Shown here piece by piece: positions 36,851-45,918 of a stretch of 64,000 bases of DNA. The stretch covers positions 1-64,000 of the forward strand of contig NZ_JAHEAG010000014.1 of the NCBI RefSeq assembly GCF_018596315.1, written 5' to 3'. A program made the position numbers and the translations under genes. A model generated the notes under the pieces. It saw only the letters and a program-made list of their open reading frames with translations. It made no database searches and had not been told where the DNA came from. Within the stretch, counting starts at the first letter, position 1; each line of letters starts with the position of its first letter. The DNA is from Bradyrhizobium sp. SRL28. Lineage in GTDB: Bacteria > Pseudomonadota > Alphaproteobacteria > Rhizobiales > Xanthobacteraceae.

Positions 36851-38980
36851 TTAGCGGGTGAACCGCTGTTGCGGCCGGCGGCCAACCGGGGCCGGCGGCG
36901 TGACGGTCGATGGCCCCCCGAACAGACGCTCAAAGAACGACGGACCGGACGAGTAGGTGTTGTCGCTGGCGAAGCTGACGCCGGCCGGCAAACCGTCCTT
37001 CGGCCGCGCATAGCTCGGCTGGGCATGCGAGACCAAGGTTTCCAGGTCCCTGCTGCGGCTGTTCTTGAGCAGGGCGATCATCGTGGCGTCGCGGCCATAG
37101 ATGTCCTTGCGAATCTGCAGCTTGCCGGCGTCATCCACGAACGCGGTCTGGTAGGTGATGTTGACCGGGATCGGCGTCGGGAATTTCAGATCGATCTCGC
37201 TGCGGCCGTACATGCTGCGGATTCTTTCCGGCGAGTAGCGCTCGTTCGGCAACACGATGTTGAGCAGCGTCGACGCGTATTGATCGGGGTTCTGCACCCG
37301 CATGCAGCCATGGCTGAAGGCGCGCTCGTCCCGGGCGAACAGGTGCTTGTCCGGCGTGTCGTGCTGATAGACCAGGAACTTGTTCGGGAAGTTGAAACGG
37401 ATGCGGCCGAGTGCGTTGGCCTCGCCGGGCGGCTGCGAGATGTGGATGCTGCCGTCGCGGTTGCGCTCCAGTCGCAGGCCCATGCGCTGCAGAACGGTGG
37501 GATCCTGCTGCAGGGCCGGCAGGTATTCGTTGTAGATGATCGACGGCGGCACGTTCCAGGTCGGATTGACGGTGATGAACTTCATCGTTTCCGTCAGCAT
37601 CGGCGTCGCATGCTTGCCCGGCTTTCCGGTCACGACCCGCGTGGTCCAGACCTGTGCGCCGTTCTGCATCACCTTGAGCGTGAAGTCAGGAACGTTGAGG
37701 ATAACATAGGCATTGCCCAGCGAGGCCGCGCCGAGCTGGCGCGGCAGCCAGCGCAAGCGCTCCAGATTGACGAGGACCGTGTCGATGTGCCGGTCCCGCT
37801 TCGGGCTGTTGATCGCCTTGACGGTGCGGTCGTCGAGGACGCCGGTCGGCTTGAGATCGACGCTCTCCTGGAATTTGCGCACGGCGGCGGCGACCTTGGC
37901 GTCGTAATGCGTGCCGTCGGGATTCTCGGCGACGCCGAGCTTGACGCGCAGCTGCGGCACGCGCGGATCTTCCGGCGCGACCTCACCTTGCTTCTTGGTG
38001 GCGGCCTTGTACGCCAGCGCAGGACCTTCCGATATCTGAAGCACCGGGCCGTCGCCCTGGCCGCGCAGCTCAGCGAGCTTGGCCTTCAATTCCTTGTAGA
38101 GCTTGTGTGGCGGGTTGTAGCCGTTGAGCGCTGCGGAAGCGTCCTTGGCCGTCGAGATATTGGCGAGCACTTCCGCCGGATCGGTCGGGTGCTCGGGATA
38201 GAGGATATCGGCAGCGACCTGCGACCAGTGCATCCGGCCGCTCTGGGCCTGTCGCGCATAGTCGAGCATGCTCGCGGTCAGTTTCAGCTCGGATTCGGCG
38301 AGCTGGTCCGGCGAAGCGGCGGCCGCAAAATCCGGCACCGGATAGTCGGCCGGATTGAGGCCCTCGGCGGCGGCATCCTTCAGGCGGGCGATCACGCCTT
38401 TGCCACTGTCGGTCAATTTGCCGGCTTGCGTCCATTGCGGCGCGTAGTCGCGCGCCGAATAGAACTTCTCGACGGCTGCGCGCTCGTTCTTGCGGTCGAA
38501 ATAGCGCAGCGACTTGGCGCCGATCATGTCGCGCAGGCGGTCGGCGACCGGCTGATCGGCCGGAGCGACGGTGCTGACTTTCACCGGCTCCTTGGCCGGC
38601 TCGGCGGTGGGCGCCGTAGCGGTCGCCGCAGGAGGTGTAGCGGTGGCAGCGTCGTTGGCTGCAGGTGCGGTGACGGTCTCGGCGGGTTTGGGCTCGGCTG
38701 CCTTTGCGGCCGGGCTGGGCTCGGCCGGCTTTTCGATTGCCTTCGTTGCGTCAGGCACCGTGGCGGTGGTGTCCATCTTGAAATCGCCCGCGGTCGGAGG
38801 CGGGACGTTGGCGGGTTCGGGGCGGGGAATTGCTGCATCGATCGCGAGCTCGGCGGCGCTGGCGCGCGGCGTGGTCGACTGGGCCGCCAGTGCAGAGGTC
38901 GCGGATACCGTGAGGAAAGTTGCCGCGACGGCCATCAGCACGCGGTCGAATCCTGCACGATTCGTCGAACAGTCACGCAT
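36851..38980 (-). CDS. L,D-transpeptidase, YcbB/LdtD-like
   Basis: This family makes meso-DAP to meso-DAP crosslinks in peptidoglycan. The 709-residue product has a signal peptide (about 15-32), a Pro/Ala/Lys-rich stretch (about 40-145), and then a domain resembling the SSF/PG-binding part. The YkuD catalytic domain (about 465-640) includes NPTWNVPPSIIYNEY and FSHGCMRVQNPD with the active cysteine. I use the ATG at 38980 because AAGGGGG lies before it; a frame from 39040 adds 20 residues. A terminator follows. Upstream are three TTTGCCACG repeats. Confidence 0.88.
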   Translation of the reverse strand: MRDCSTNRAGFDRVLMAVAATFLTVSATSALAAQSTTPRASAAELAIDAAIPRPEPANVPPPTAGDFKMDTTATVPDATKAIEKPAEPSPAAKAAEPKPAETVTAPAANDAATATPPAATATAPTAEPAKEPVKVSTVAPADQPVADRLRDMIGAKSLRYFDRKNERAAVEKFYSARDYAPQWTQAGKLTDSGKGVIARLKDAAAEGLNPADYPVPDFAAAASPDQLAESELKLTASMLDYARQAQSGRMHWSQVAADILYPEHPTDPAEVLANISTAKDASAALNGYNPPHKLYKELKAKLAELRGQGDGPVLQISEGPALAYKAATKKQGEVAPEDPRVPQLRVKLGVAENPDGTHYDAKVAAAVRKFQESVDLKPTGVLDDRTVKAINSPKRDRHIDTVLVNLERLRWLPRQLGAASLGNAYVILNVPDFTLKVMQNGAQVWTTRVVTGKPGKHATPMLTETMKFITVNPTWNVPPSIIYNEYLPALQQDPTVLQRMGLRLERNRDGSIHISQPPGEANALGRIRFNFPNKFLVYQHDTPDKHLFARDERAFSHGCMRVQNPDQYASTLLNIVLPNERYSPERIRSMYGRSEIDLKFPTPIPVNITYQTAFVDDAGKLQIRKDIYGRDATMIALLKNSRSRDLETLVSHAQPSYARPKDGLPAGVSFASDNTYSSGPSFFERLFGGPSTVTPPAPVGRRPQQRFTR

Positions 38981-39342
38981 CGTCACACCCCCTTGGGCGA
39001 ACTGCCCCGGCATGGAACAGTCGTTTGCATTGCTCGTCATAGCTTGCGCGGGAAAGCGCCGGCCTCGATCGCTTCAGTCGTACGCCTGCACGCCACGATT
39101 CAACGCAGACGATACATGTGCCCCTCTCATGCAGCCAGCGCCATGCGGGACAACTCACGACAAACTGACCTCAAACTACCCCTTTGAACTCGGGTCCGCG
39201 TTTTTGCCACGACCCCCGACATTTGTCTGTCACCGCCAAGCCACGGTTCAAAAGCTTCCGAACGATCGATGTCGTTGGTTTGCCACGATCTTTGCCACGC
39301 GGGCGCCATAATCGCCCACCAGCCGTTCGCTCAATTCGCGTC
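38981..39342. promoter_or_regulatory. Upstream region of L,D-transpeptidase gene with TTTGCCACG repeats
   Basis: No gene is seen. TTTGCCACG occurs three times, at 39203-39211, 39279-39287 and 39291-39299; the last two are 12 bases apart. They read CGTGGCAAA toward the transpeptidase gene. They resemble repeated operator sites, but no regulator is known to me. A sigma-54 promoter fit was tried and failed by one base. Confidence 0.45.
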
Positions 39343-40842
39343 TCAATTAGCGTCCTGCGCGCCGCCTTCGGCCGGGTCGTTGGCGGCGGCCTCATCGAGC
39401 TTGCGGTAGAGCGTGGAGCGGCCGATCTTGAGCCGGCGCGCGACCTCCGACATCTGGCCGCGATAATGCGAGATCGCGAAACGGATGATCTCGTTTTCCA
39501 TGTCATCGAGCGGCCGCACCTCGCCGGTGGCGGTCAGCATCGCAAGGCTGCCGGCAGTGGCGAGCGGGGCAATCGGTATATCACTACCCGAAACCATGGC
39601 GGGCGCCGTCGACGGCGCGACGACCAACGGTTCGCTGTGCGGGAACTGGCTGTCCGGGACGGCCTGACCGAGGACTTGCGGGAAATCCGACAGGCCGAGC
39701 TGGTCGCTCTCGCTCATGACGACGGCGCGATAGACCGTGTTCTCGAGCTGGCGAATGTTGCCGGGCCAGTCGAGCTGCGCGAGATGGGCCACGGCCTCGC
39801 CGCTGATGCCGGTGATGGTGCGGTTTTCCTCGGCGGCAAAGCGCGCCAGGAAGTGCCGCAACAGATGCGGGATGTCTTCGCGCCGCAGCCGCAGGGGGGG
39901 AATCGTCAGCGGCAGCACGTGAAGCCGGTAGAACAGGTCCTCGCGGAACGCGCCGTTCTTCACGAGGTCGAGCAGCTTGCGGTTGGTCGCGGAAATGATG
40001 CGGACGTCGACCTTCACTGGCTTGCGGCCGCCGACCGCCTCGACGGTGCCTTCCTGCAGCGCGCGCAGCAGCTTTACTTGCGCCGCCAGCGGCAACTCGC
40101 CGACCTCGTCGAGAAACAGCGTGCCGCCGGAAGCTTCGACGAACTTGCCCATGTGGCGTTCGGTGGCGCCGGTGAAGGCGCCCTTCTCATGACCGAACAG
40201 GATCGATTCCACGAGATTGTCGGGGATGGCGCCGCAATTGACCGCGACGAAGGGTTTCGACTTGCGCTCGCTGGAGCCATGGATGGCGCGGGCGAACAAT
40301 TCCTTGCCGACGCCGGACTCGCCCTCGATCAGCACCGGAATGCTGGAAGCTGCCGCCTTCTGCGCGGTGCGCAGCACGGCTGCCATGGCCTCGCTGCGGG
40401 TGATGATGTCGGCAAAGGTCAGCCGGCCTTCGCGGCTATGGCGGATGCGTTGCAGTTCGCCCTTGAGCGCGGAAGTGTTGAGCGCGTTGCGCAGCGAGAC
40501 CTGCAGCCGTTCGAAGCTGGCCGGCTTGACCACGAAATCCTGCGCGCCGGCGCGCATCGCCGACACCACATTGTCGATGCCGCCATGGGCGGTCTGCACG
40601 ATGACGGGGATGCTCAGGCCCGCTTCGCGCATTTTTGCGAGCACGCCGAGCCCGTCGAGGCCGGGCATCACGAGGTCGAGCACGACCGCATCGATTGCCT
40701 GCGCATCCGGAGCGGTCAGCAAGGCCACGGCTGCATCGCCGCTATCGACGACAAGGGGCTCATAGCCGCACTTCTGCACCATGTTTTCAACCAAACGGCG
40801 CTGCACGGCGTCGTCGTCGGCAATCAAAATGGTGGCAGCCAT
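39343..40842 (-). CDS. NtrC-family sigma-54-dependent response regulator
   Basis: A 499-residue activator of sigma-54 promoters. The receiver domain (about 1-120) has the phosphoacceptor Asp56 in VVLDLVMPG. The AAA+ domain (about 150-380) has GESGVGKE, the sigma-54-contacting GAFTGA and LFLDEVGELP. The C-terminal Fis-type helix-turn-helix ends in RLKIGRSTLYRKLDE. No cognate histidine kinase is beside it, so the input is unknown. Its stop is 360 bases upstream of the L,D-transpeptidase gene, which could be a target but shows no clear sigma-54 site. Confidence 0.93.
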   Translation of the reverse strand: MAATILIADDDAVQRRLVENMVQKCGYEPLVVDSGDAAVALLTAPDAQAIDAVVLDLVMPGLDGLGVLAKMREAGLSIPVIVQTAHGGIDNVVSAMRAGAQDFVVKPASFERLQVSLRNALNTSALKGELQRIRHSREGRLTFADIITRSEAMAAVLRTAQKAAASSIPVLIEGESGVGKELFARAIHGSSERKSKPFVAVNCGAIPDNLVESILFGHEKGAFTGATERHMGKFVEASGGTLFLDEVGELPLAAQVKLLRALQEGTVEAVGGRKPVKVDVRIISATNRKLLDLVKNGAFREDLFYRLHVLPLTIPPLRLRREDIPHLLRHFLARFAAEENRTITGISGEAVAHLAQLDWPGNIRQLENTVYRAVVMSESDQLGLSDFPQVLGQAVPDSQFPHSEPLVVAPSTAPAMVSGSDIPIAPLATAGSLAMLTATGEVRPLDDMENEIIRFAISHYRGQMSEVARRLKIGRSTLYRKLDEAAANDPAEGGAQDAN

Positions 40843-40943
40843 GGCTCTCCCCGCACGCTACTGAATTGTACCGAATCGGGGCACTTTCGCCGATGCCGAT
40901 TAACGCAGCGTTAATCGTTGAGAACGGCGAAGTTGAGGAGCAG

Positions 40944-41588
40944 CTAGACGCTGAGGTGTGGCCAAACCTCCAGCACGCCGCGGTAGCACATGTCCACGGC
41001 TACATAGAGGATGATCGCGAGGCCGACATAGGCGATCCAGCGGTGCTTTTCCAGCAGGCGCGCGATGAAGTTGGCGGCGAAGCCCATCAGCGCGATGGAA
41101 AGCGCCAAGCCGAATATCAGAATCATCGGATGTTCGCGCGCCGCGCCGGCGACGGCGAGCACGTTGTCGAGCGACATCGAGACGTCCGCGATCGTGATCT
41201 GCCATACGGCCTGGCTAAGCGTCTTTTGATGGCCGATCGGGGCGGAGCCTTCGATCGTGCTTGCGGCTGAGAGACTCTGCAATTTCGGTTCATGATGATG
41301 CGACGTGCGCAACTCGCGCCACATCTTCCAGCACACCCAAAGCAGCAGAACGCCGCCGGCAAGCAGCAGCCCGATGATCTGCAGCAACTGGACCGTGACG
41401 GAGGCGAAGCCGATCCGCAGCACCGTGGCGGCCACGATCCCGATCAGGATAGCCTTCCTGCGCTGACCCTCGGGTAGCCCGGCGGCTGCGAGCCCGATGA
41501 CGATCGCATTGTCGCCGGCGAGCACCAGGTCGATCATGATGACCTGGAAGAGCGCTGTCAGATGTTCCGAGGAGATTAATTCCAGCAT
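40944..41588 (-). CDS. TerC/YjbE-family membrane protein
   Basis: A 214-residue integral membrane protein of the TerC superfamily, whose members handle metal ions or tellurite stress. About seven hydrophobic segments are present, with the signatures LVLAGDNAIVIGLAA and ADVSMSLDNVLAVAGAA, each carrying the conserved aspartate. I chose the ATG at 41588, spaced from GGAG; an upstream ATG at 41621 adds 11 residues. No Mn riboswitch is evident in the leader. Single gene upstream of a sigma-54 activator. Confidence 0.88.
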   Translation of the reverse strand: MLELISSEHLTALFQVIMIDLVLAGDNAIVIGLAAAGLPEGQRRKAILIGIVAATVLRIGFASVTVQLLQIIGLLLAGGVLLLWVCWKMWRELRTSHHHEPKLQSLSAASTIEGSAPIGHQKTLSQAVWQITIADVSMSLDNVLAVAGAAREHPMILIFGLALSIALMGFAANFIARLLEKHRWIAYVGLAIILYVAVDMCYRGVLEVWPHLSV

Positions 41589-41677
41589 GCGGGCCACTCC
41601 GTTGATGGTCCAATCCGACATCGCAGTTCGTTTGAACTGCCAGAGGGGCCCGGGCTTGGACGTGCGTAGACAAAAGA

Positions 41678-41694
41678 CGCAGTCTCAGACTGCG
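41678..41694 (-). terminator. Hairpin after the small membrane protein gene
   Basis: A perfect 8+8 palindrome with one central base, CGCAGTCT-C-AGACTGCG. On the minus strand it is followed by TCTTTTG and lies 16 bases after the stop of the upstream gene. Confidence 0.65.
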
Positions 41695-41709
41695 GAAAAT
41701 GCATTCCCG

Positions 41710-42051
41710 TTACTCAGGGTGATCCGAGAGGGTGAGGAGCCTGACCATCTGGTCCGGCTCGATCAGAACGGAGAGGACGACGCCAATGAACGTCAGGCTC
41801 CCGGCGAGGTCGAACCACATGATGCGGAATCGATCGCGCCGGCAGAGCAGCGCGAAGCCGGCCGTCACAGCGGCAACCGCAAACAGCAGGGTGACGATCG
41901 CGGGTGCCAAGGCATCCACCGGCACCACGTTCCGGATTCCCACGGTCGCGATCAGCGCCACGAGCAGGATGCCGACAAACAGCTCCTTGCCGCGGGCCGC
42001 GGGGGGCCGGGGGTTCGTTTCAACAATCTGACTGCGGTCTAAGAAAGCCAT
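41710..42051 (-). CDS. Small membrane protein of unknown function
   Basis: A 113-residue protein that I do not recognise. Hydrophobic segments at about 25-42, 50-70 and 80-97 make it an integral membrane protein with three helices; the N-terminus is soluble and short. It diverges from the HTH gene at 42130 across a 78-base spacer carrying palindromes. No enzymatic motif is seen. Confidence 0.7.
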   Translation of the reverse strand: MAFLDRSQIVETNPRPPAARGKELFVGILLVALIATVGIRNVVPVDALAPAIVTLLFAVAAVTAGFALLCRRDRFRIMWFDLAGSLTFIGVVLSVLIEPDQMVRLLTLSDHPE

Positions 42052-42079
42052 CTGATTCTTATTCGCGAGCTGAGATTGT

Positions 42080-42129
42080 GGTAGGGAACAAGACCTACCC
42101 AGTCATTCAAATTAGATAGTTTAGTAAAC
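42080..42129. promoter_or_regulatory. Palindromes in divergent promoter of HTH module
   Basis: GGTAGG-N8-CCTACC (42080-42099) and GTTTA-G-TAAAC (42119-42129) are perfect inverted repeats. The second ends at the base before the ATG of the HTH gene and leaves no room for a ribosome-binding site. This layout suggests autoregulation by the HTH protein. Inference. Confidence 0.5.
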
Positions 42130-42462
42130 ATGAAACGCGGAAAACATCAAGATGTTTCCACTGAACATCTTCCCGGCAAGGCTGTGCCGGAGGCCAAGCA
42201 ATTGCGGAAACTGGCCGGGGATTGGCTCAAGCTGCGCAGGGCGGATGCCGAATTGTCGCAGGCAGATCTCGCTGCACGCCTTGGCCTGAAGTATTACACT
42301 TTCATCTCACAGGTCGAGAACGGGTTCAGCCGAGTTCCAACTGAAATCATGGGGGCATGGGCCAACGAATTGGGTATTGAACCGTCAGCCTTCGCTAAGC
42401 ATCTGTTAATGTACTACGAGCCGGAATTGCACCGGCTGCTATTCGGAGCGGAAAGCAAATGA
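42130..42462 (+). CDS. XRE-type helix-turn-helix regulator
   Basis: A 110-residue DNA-binding protein. The helix-turn-helix (about 34-88) reads LKLRRADAELSQADLAARLGL then FISQVENGFSRVP. The N-terminus is short and polar; the tail has LLMYYEPELHRLLFG. It overlaps the next gene by four bases (ATGA), so they are translated together. No obvious ribosome-binding site; the palindrome at its start suggests self-repression. Confidence 0.85.
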   Translation: MKRGKHQDVSTEHLPGKAVPEAKQLRKLAGDWLKLRRADAELSQADLAARLGLKYYTFISQVENGFSRVPTEIMGAWANELGIEPSAFAKHLLMYYEPELHRLLFGAESK

Positions 42463-42902
42463 GCGTCGTGGCGTTCGAGCGCAAACAGAACACCGGCGAA
42501 TGGAGTGAAAGGGAGCTGAGCACCATCCTGGCGGCGCTGAGCGCGGCGACTGCGCCGGGGACCGGACGCGAGTGGGAAACCGGCGTGACGGAAAAGGGCG
42601 ACGTCCAGTTCTATCTGCTGAGCCCGCTTCCGGATCAGGCCTGCGAGTTGTGCGTGTCCCGCCTCGGGGGCCGTTACATCCTGGAAGACGGAATGGGCCG
42701 GCTGCTGTTCGAGCATCGCAACCTCGATCTTGTGGCGTTGCATGCGAAGGCCGCGGTGCCGTCGACGTCATGGCTCATGGTCCGTGCGATCACGTTGTGG
42801 TGTGCGATTCGCAGCGCACTCCACGAAAAGGCAGAGCCGTGGCTCGTCGAGGGCGAAGAGCTGGTCGTGCAGCTTGTCCCGCAGCTTGCGGCCTTCGCCT
42901 GA
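42459..42902 (+). CDS. Unknown partner protein of the HTH gene
   Basis: A 147-residue protein that I do not recognise. The middle reads LGGRYILEDGMGRLLFEH, a beta-rich segment, followed by hydrophobic helices near 110-125 (LMVRAITLWCAIRSAL). A pair of cysteines occurs in ACELCVSR. No signal peptide. The four-base overlap with the HTH gene indicates one functional unit; a toxin-antitoxin or regulator-sensor pair is possible but unproven. Confidence 0.65.
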   Translation: MSVVAFERKQNTGEWSERELSTILAALSAATAPGTGREWETGVTEKGDVQFYLLSPLPDQACELCVSRLGGRYILEDGMGRLLFEHRNLDLVALHAKAAVPSTSWLMVRAITLWCAIRSALHEKAEPWLVEGEELVVQLVPQLAAFA

Positions 42903-42945
42903 TCTTCCCGCCATTTCCTGATCACCTCCCAATTTTGAAAGTGTC

Positions 42946-44808
42946 ATGAGCGCAAAATCTGCGACCTCCCGAGCCGGCAAGACGTCCCGCAAGCCCGCCA
43001 TGGGCAGCAAGGTGGCCCCATCCAAATCCAAGACCGGCAAATTGCCCGAATGGAACCTCGCCGATCTTTACTCCGGTATCGACGCGGCCGAAGTCGCGCG
43101 CGATCTGCAAAAGATGGATGCCGACTGCGTTGCGTTTGAAACGGATTACAAGGGCAGGCTGCCGGACGGCATTGCCCGCGACGATGGCGGCCTTTGGCTC
43201 GCCGAGGCGGTCAGGCGCTACGAGGCGATCGACGATCTCGCCGGCCGGCTCGGCTCCTATGCCGGCCTCGTTCATGCCGGCGACAGCGTCGATCCCGTCA
43301 TCTCCAAATTCTATGGCGACATTTCCGAGCGGCTGACGGCAGCCTCGCTGCATTTGCTGTTCTTCGCGCTCGAACTCAACCGCGTCGATGACGCCGTGAT
43401 CGAGCGCGCGATGCAGACGCCCGAGCTCGCCCATTACCGGCCGTGGATCGAGGATCTGCGCAAGGACAAGCCGTATCAGCTCGAAGATCGCGTCGAGCAG
43501 TTGTTTCACGAAAAATCCCAGAGCGGCTATGCCGCCTGGAATCGGCTGTTCGACCAGACCATCTCCGGCCTGCGCTTCAAGGTCGCCGGCAAGGAGCTCG
43601 CGATCGAGCCGACGCTCAATCTGCTGCAGGATCGCGCGCCGGAAAAGCGCAAGGCCGCGGGACAGGCGCTGGCGAAGACCTTCAAGGACAATGAGCGCAC
43701 CTTTGCGCTCATCACCAACACGCTCGCCAAGGACAAGGAGATTTCCGACCGCTGGCGCGGCTTCCAGGATGTTGCGGATTCGCGCCACCTGAACAACCGC
43801 GTCGAGCGCGAGGTCGTCGACGCGCTGGTCGGCTCGGTTCGCGCGGCCTATCCGCGGCTGTCGCACCGCTACTACAATCTGAAGGCCGGCTGGTTCAAAA
43901 AGAAAAAACTCGCGCATTGGGACCGCAATGCGCCGCTGCCGTTTGCCGCGACCGGCACGATCGGCTGGCCCGAAGCGCAGAAGATGGTGCTGACGGCATA
44001 TCGCGGCTTCTCGGTTGAGATGGCGGCGATTGCGGAACGTTTCTTTACCGATCGCTGGATCGATGCGCCGGTGCGGCCGGGCAAGGCGCCGGGCGCGTTT
44101 TCGCATCCGACCACGCCGTCGGCGCATCCCTATGTGCTGATGAATTACCAGGGCAAGCCGCGCGACGTGATGACGCTGGCGCATGAGCTGGGCCATGGCG
44201 TGCATCAGGTGCTGGCGGCCAAGAATGGTGCGCTGATGGCGCCGACGCCGCTGACGCTGGCCGAGACGGCCAGCGTGTTCGGCGAAATGCTGACCTTCAA
44301 GCGGCTGCTGTCGCAGACCAAGAACGCCAAGCAGCGCCAGGCGCTGCTCGCCGGCAAGGTCGAGGACATGATCAACACCGTGGTGCGGCAGATCGCGTTC
44401 TATTCGTTCGAGCGCGCCGTGCACACCGAGCGCAAGAACGGTGAGCTGACCGCCGAGCGCATCGGCCAGATCTGGCTCAGCGTGCAGGGTGAAAGCCTCG
44501 GGCCGGCCATCGACATCCGTCCCGGCTACGAAAATTTCTGGATGTATATCCCGCACTTCATCCATTCGCCGTTTTACGTTTACGCCTATGCGTTCGGCGA
44601 CTGCCTGGTGAACTCGCTTTACGCGGTCTACGAGAACGCCTCCGAAGGCTTTGCCGAGCGCTACCTCGCCATGCTCGCGGCCGGCGGCACCAAGCATTAT
44701 TCCGAACTGCTCAAGCCGTTCGGGCTGGACGCCAAGGATCCCAAATTCTGGGACGGCGGGCTGTCGGTCATATCAGGCATGATCGACGAGTTGGAAGAGA
44801 TGGGCTGA
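42946..44808 (+). CDS. pepF: PepF-type M3 oligoendopeptidase
   Basis: A 620-residue M3-family metallopeptidase that cleaves short peptides in the cytosol. The zinc motif HELGH is at about residues 413-417, followed by the downstream helix with LAETASVFGEM giving the third ligand. The N-terminal helical part begins at LPEWNLADLYSG, typical of the PepF/M3B group. The first 25 residues are basic and variable. No signal peptide. Independent gene. Confidence 0.94.
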   Translation: MSAKSATSRAGKTSRKPAMGSKVAPSKSKTGKLPEWNLADLYSGIDAAEVARDLQKMDADCVAFETDYKGRLPDGIARDDGGLWLAEAVRRYEAIDDLAGRLGSYAGLVHAGDSVDPVISKFYGDISERLTAASLHLLFFALELNRVDDAVIERAMQTPELAHYRPWIEDLRKDKPYQLEDRVEQLFHEKSQSGYAAWNRLFDQTISGLRFKVAGKELAIEPTLNLLQDRAPEKRKAAGQALAKTFKDNERTFALITNTLAKDKEISDRWRGFQDVADSRHLNNRVEREVVDALVGSVRAAYPRLSHRYYNLKAGWFKKKKLAHWDRNAPLPFAATGTIGWPEAQKMVLTAYRGFSVEMAAIAERFFTDRWIDAPVRPGKAPGAFSHPTTPSAHPYVLMNYQGKPRDVMTLAHELGHGVHQVLAAKNGALMAPTPLTLAETASVFGEMLTFKRLLSQTKNAKQRQALLAGKVEDMINTVVRQIAFYSFERAVHTERKNGELTAERIGQIWLSVQGESLGPAIDIRPGYENFWMYIPHFIHSPFYVYAYAFGDCLVNSLYAVYENASEGFAERYLAMLAAGGTKHYSELLKPFGLDAKDPKFWDGGLSVISGMIDELEEMG

Positions 44809-44901
44809 CGGGCGCCACGAAACGGATTTGTGATGGCGCGGACACAATTTCAGCCGCCGTCGCCCGCCATGATGACGGTGACGACAGGAGGGGAGCGCCC
44901 C

Positions 44902-45489
44902 ATGATCGACACCCCGACGCGGCGCGTTGTACTTGGAGCGGGAGTCTTCGCAGCCGGTTCGCTGCTCATGGTTGATGGCAGCGTGGCTCAGGCCCCGCTT
45001 GCCCCGACGCCCGCATGCCGCGACGGCGACGACGCCACCGTGCCGCAAACCGAAGGACCATACTTCAAGCCGTCATCGCCTGAGCGAACCGAACTGTTCG
45101 AAGAGGGCATGCCGGGGCAGCCGATCGAACTGGCTGGCTTCGTGCTCAGTCGCGCCTGCAAGCCGCTTGCCGGCGCCTTGCTGGATTTCTGGCAGGCCGA
45201 TGACAAGGGCCGCTACGACAATTCCGGTTTCAGCCTGCGCGGCCATCAGTTCACCGATGCGGAAGGGCGTTATCGATTGCGCAGCATCGTGCCCGGCATT
45301 TACGTCGGCCGGACGCGCCACATCCATGTGAAGGTGCAGCCGCGCGGCGGCCGCGTGCTGACGACCCAGCTCTATTTCCCCGGCGAGGCAAAAAACCGCT
45401 CCGACGGCCTCTTCCGCAAGGACTTGCAGATACGCACGGCCAAGAACGCAGGATGGCTGGCCGGGCGTTTCGATTTCGTGGTCGGATAG
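44902..45489 (+). CDS. Exported intradiol ring-cleavage dioxygenase
   Basis: A 195-residue Fe(III) dioxygenase of the catechol/protocatechuate 3,4-dioxygenase family. It has QTEGPYFK, LLDFWQADDKGRY and PGIYVGRTRHIHVKV, which supply the expected two tyrosine and two histidine ligands. Unlike typical cytosolic enzymes, it starts with a signal carrying TRRVVLGAGVFAAG, a Tat-type motif, and likely cleavage after SVAQ. The ATG at 44902 follows GGGAG; a longer start at 44833 is possible. Substrate unknown; periplasmic aromatic turnover is inferred. Confidence 0.85.
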   Translation: MIDTPTRRVVLGAGVFAAGSLLMVDGSVAQAPLAPTPACRDGDDATVPQTEGPYFKPSSPERTELFEEGMPGQPIELAGFVLSRACKPLAGALLDFWQADDKGRYDNSGFSLRGHQFTDAEGRYRLRSIVPGIYVGRTRHIHVKVQPRGGRVLTTQLYFPGEAKNRSDGLFRKDLQIRTAKNAGWLAGRFDFVVG

Positions 45490-45605
45490 AGGATTTTCCG
45501 ACCCTAGGACGATATCAGCCTACCTCGTACGTCTCCCTGAAATACGGGGGCCAGCGGCCACCAGGATTCGCGCGTAAAACATTTGTTGAACAGGTCGAAA
45601 ACCAT

Positions 45606-45624
45606 GTTATACATATTGTATAAC
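45606..45624 (+). promoter_or_regulatory. Palindromic operator of AbrB-Doc toxin-antitoxin genes
   Basis: GTTATAC-ATATT-GTATAAC is a perfect 7-base inverted repeat with a 5-base centre. It contains TATAC/GTATAA sequences that look like the -10 region, so antitoxin binding would block transcription. It ends 12 bases before the antitoxin ATG, with the GGAG ribosome-binding site between. Confidence 0.8.
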
Positions 45625-45636
45625 GGAGCCTATACG

Positions 45637-45918
45637 ATGACCAAAACCCCTCGCGGCATGGAAGAGGCCTCTCGCGAATACAAGCTGGAGGACACCGCCC
45701 TTCAAATTCGGAAGATTGGCAATTCGGTTGGTGTCATCCTGCCGAAAGAGCTTCTTGCCCGGCTCAATCTCAAGGAGGGGGACAAGTTCTATCCGGTTGA
45801 GCAACCGGATGGGAGCCTGCGGCTTTCGCCATTCAACCCCAAGCACGCGCGGACCATGGAAATTGCCCGCCAGGTCATGCACGAATATCGCGATACGTTT
45901 GCGGCGCTTGCAAAATGA
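45637..45918 (+). CDS. AbrB/SpoVT-type antitoxin
   Basis: A 93-residue antitoxin that should bind DNA and neutralise the Doc toxin. The AbrB swapped-hairpin fold is at about residues 20-62 (LQIRKIGNSVGVILPKELL … LKEGDKFYPV), and the C-terminal helix (EIARQVMHEYRDTFAAL) would contact the toxin. GGAG is eight bases before the ATG at 45637. The ORF overlaps the toxin start by four bases, giving coupled translation. Confidence 0.88.
   Translation: MTKTPRGMEEASREYKLEDTALQIRKIGNSVGVILPKELLARLNLKEGDKFYPVEQPDGSLRLSPFNPKHARTMEIARQVMHEYRDTFAALAK

Noticed and set aside
39279..39300. Possible sigma-54 promoter for the L,D-transpeptidase gene
   Set aside because: The GG and GC dinucleotides are off the required spacing by one base.
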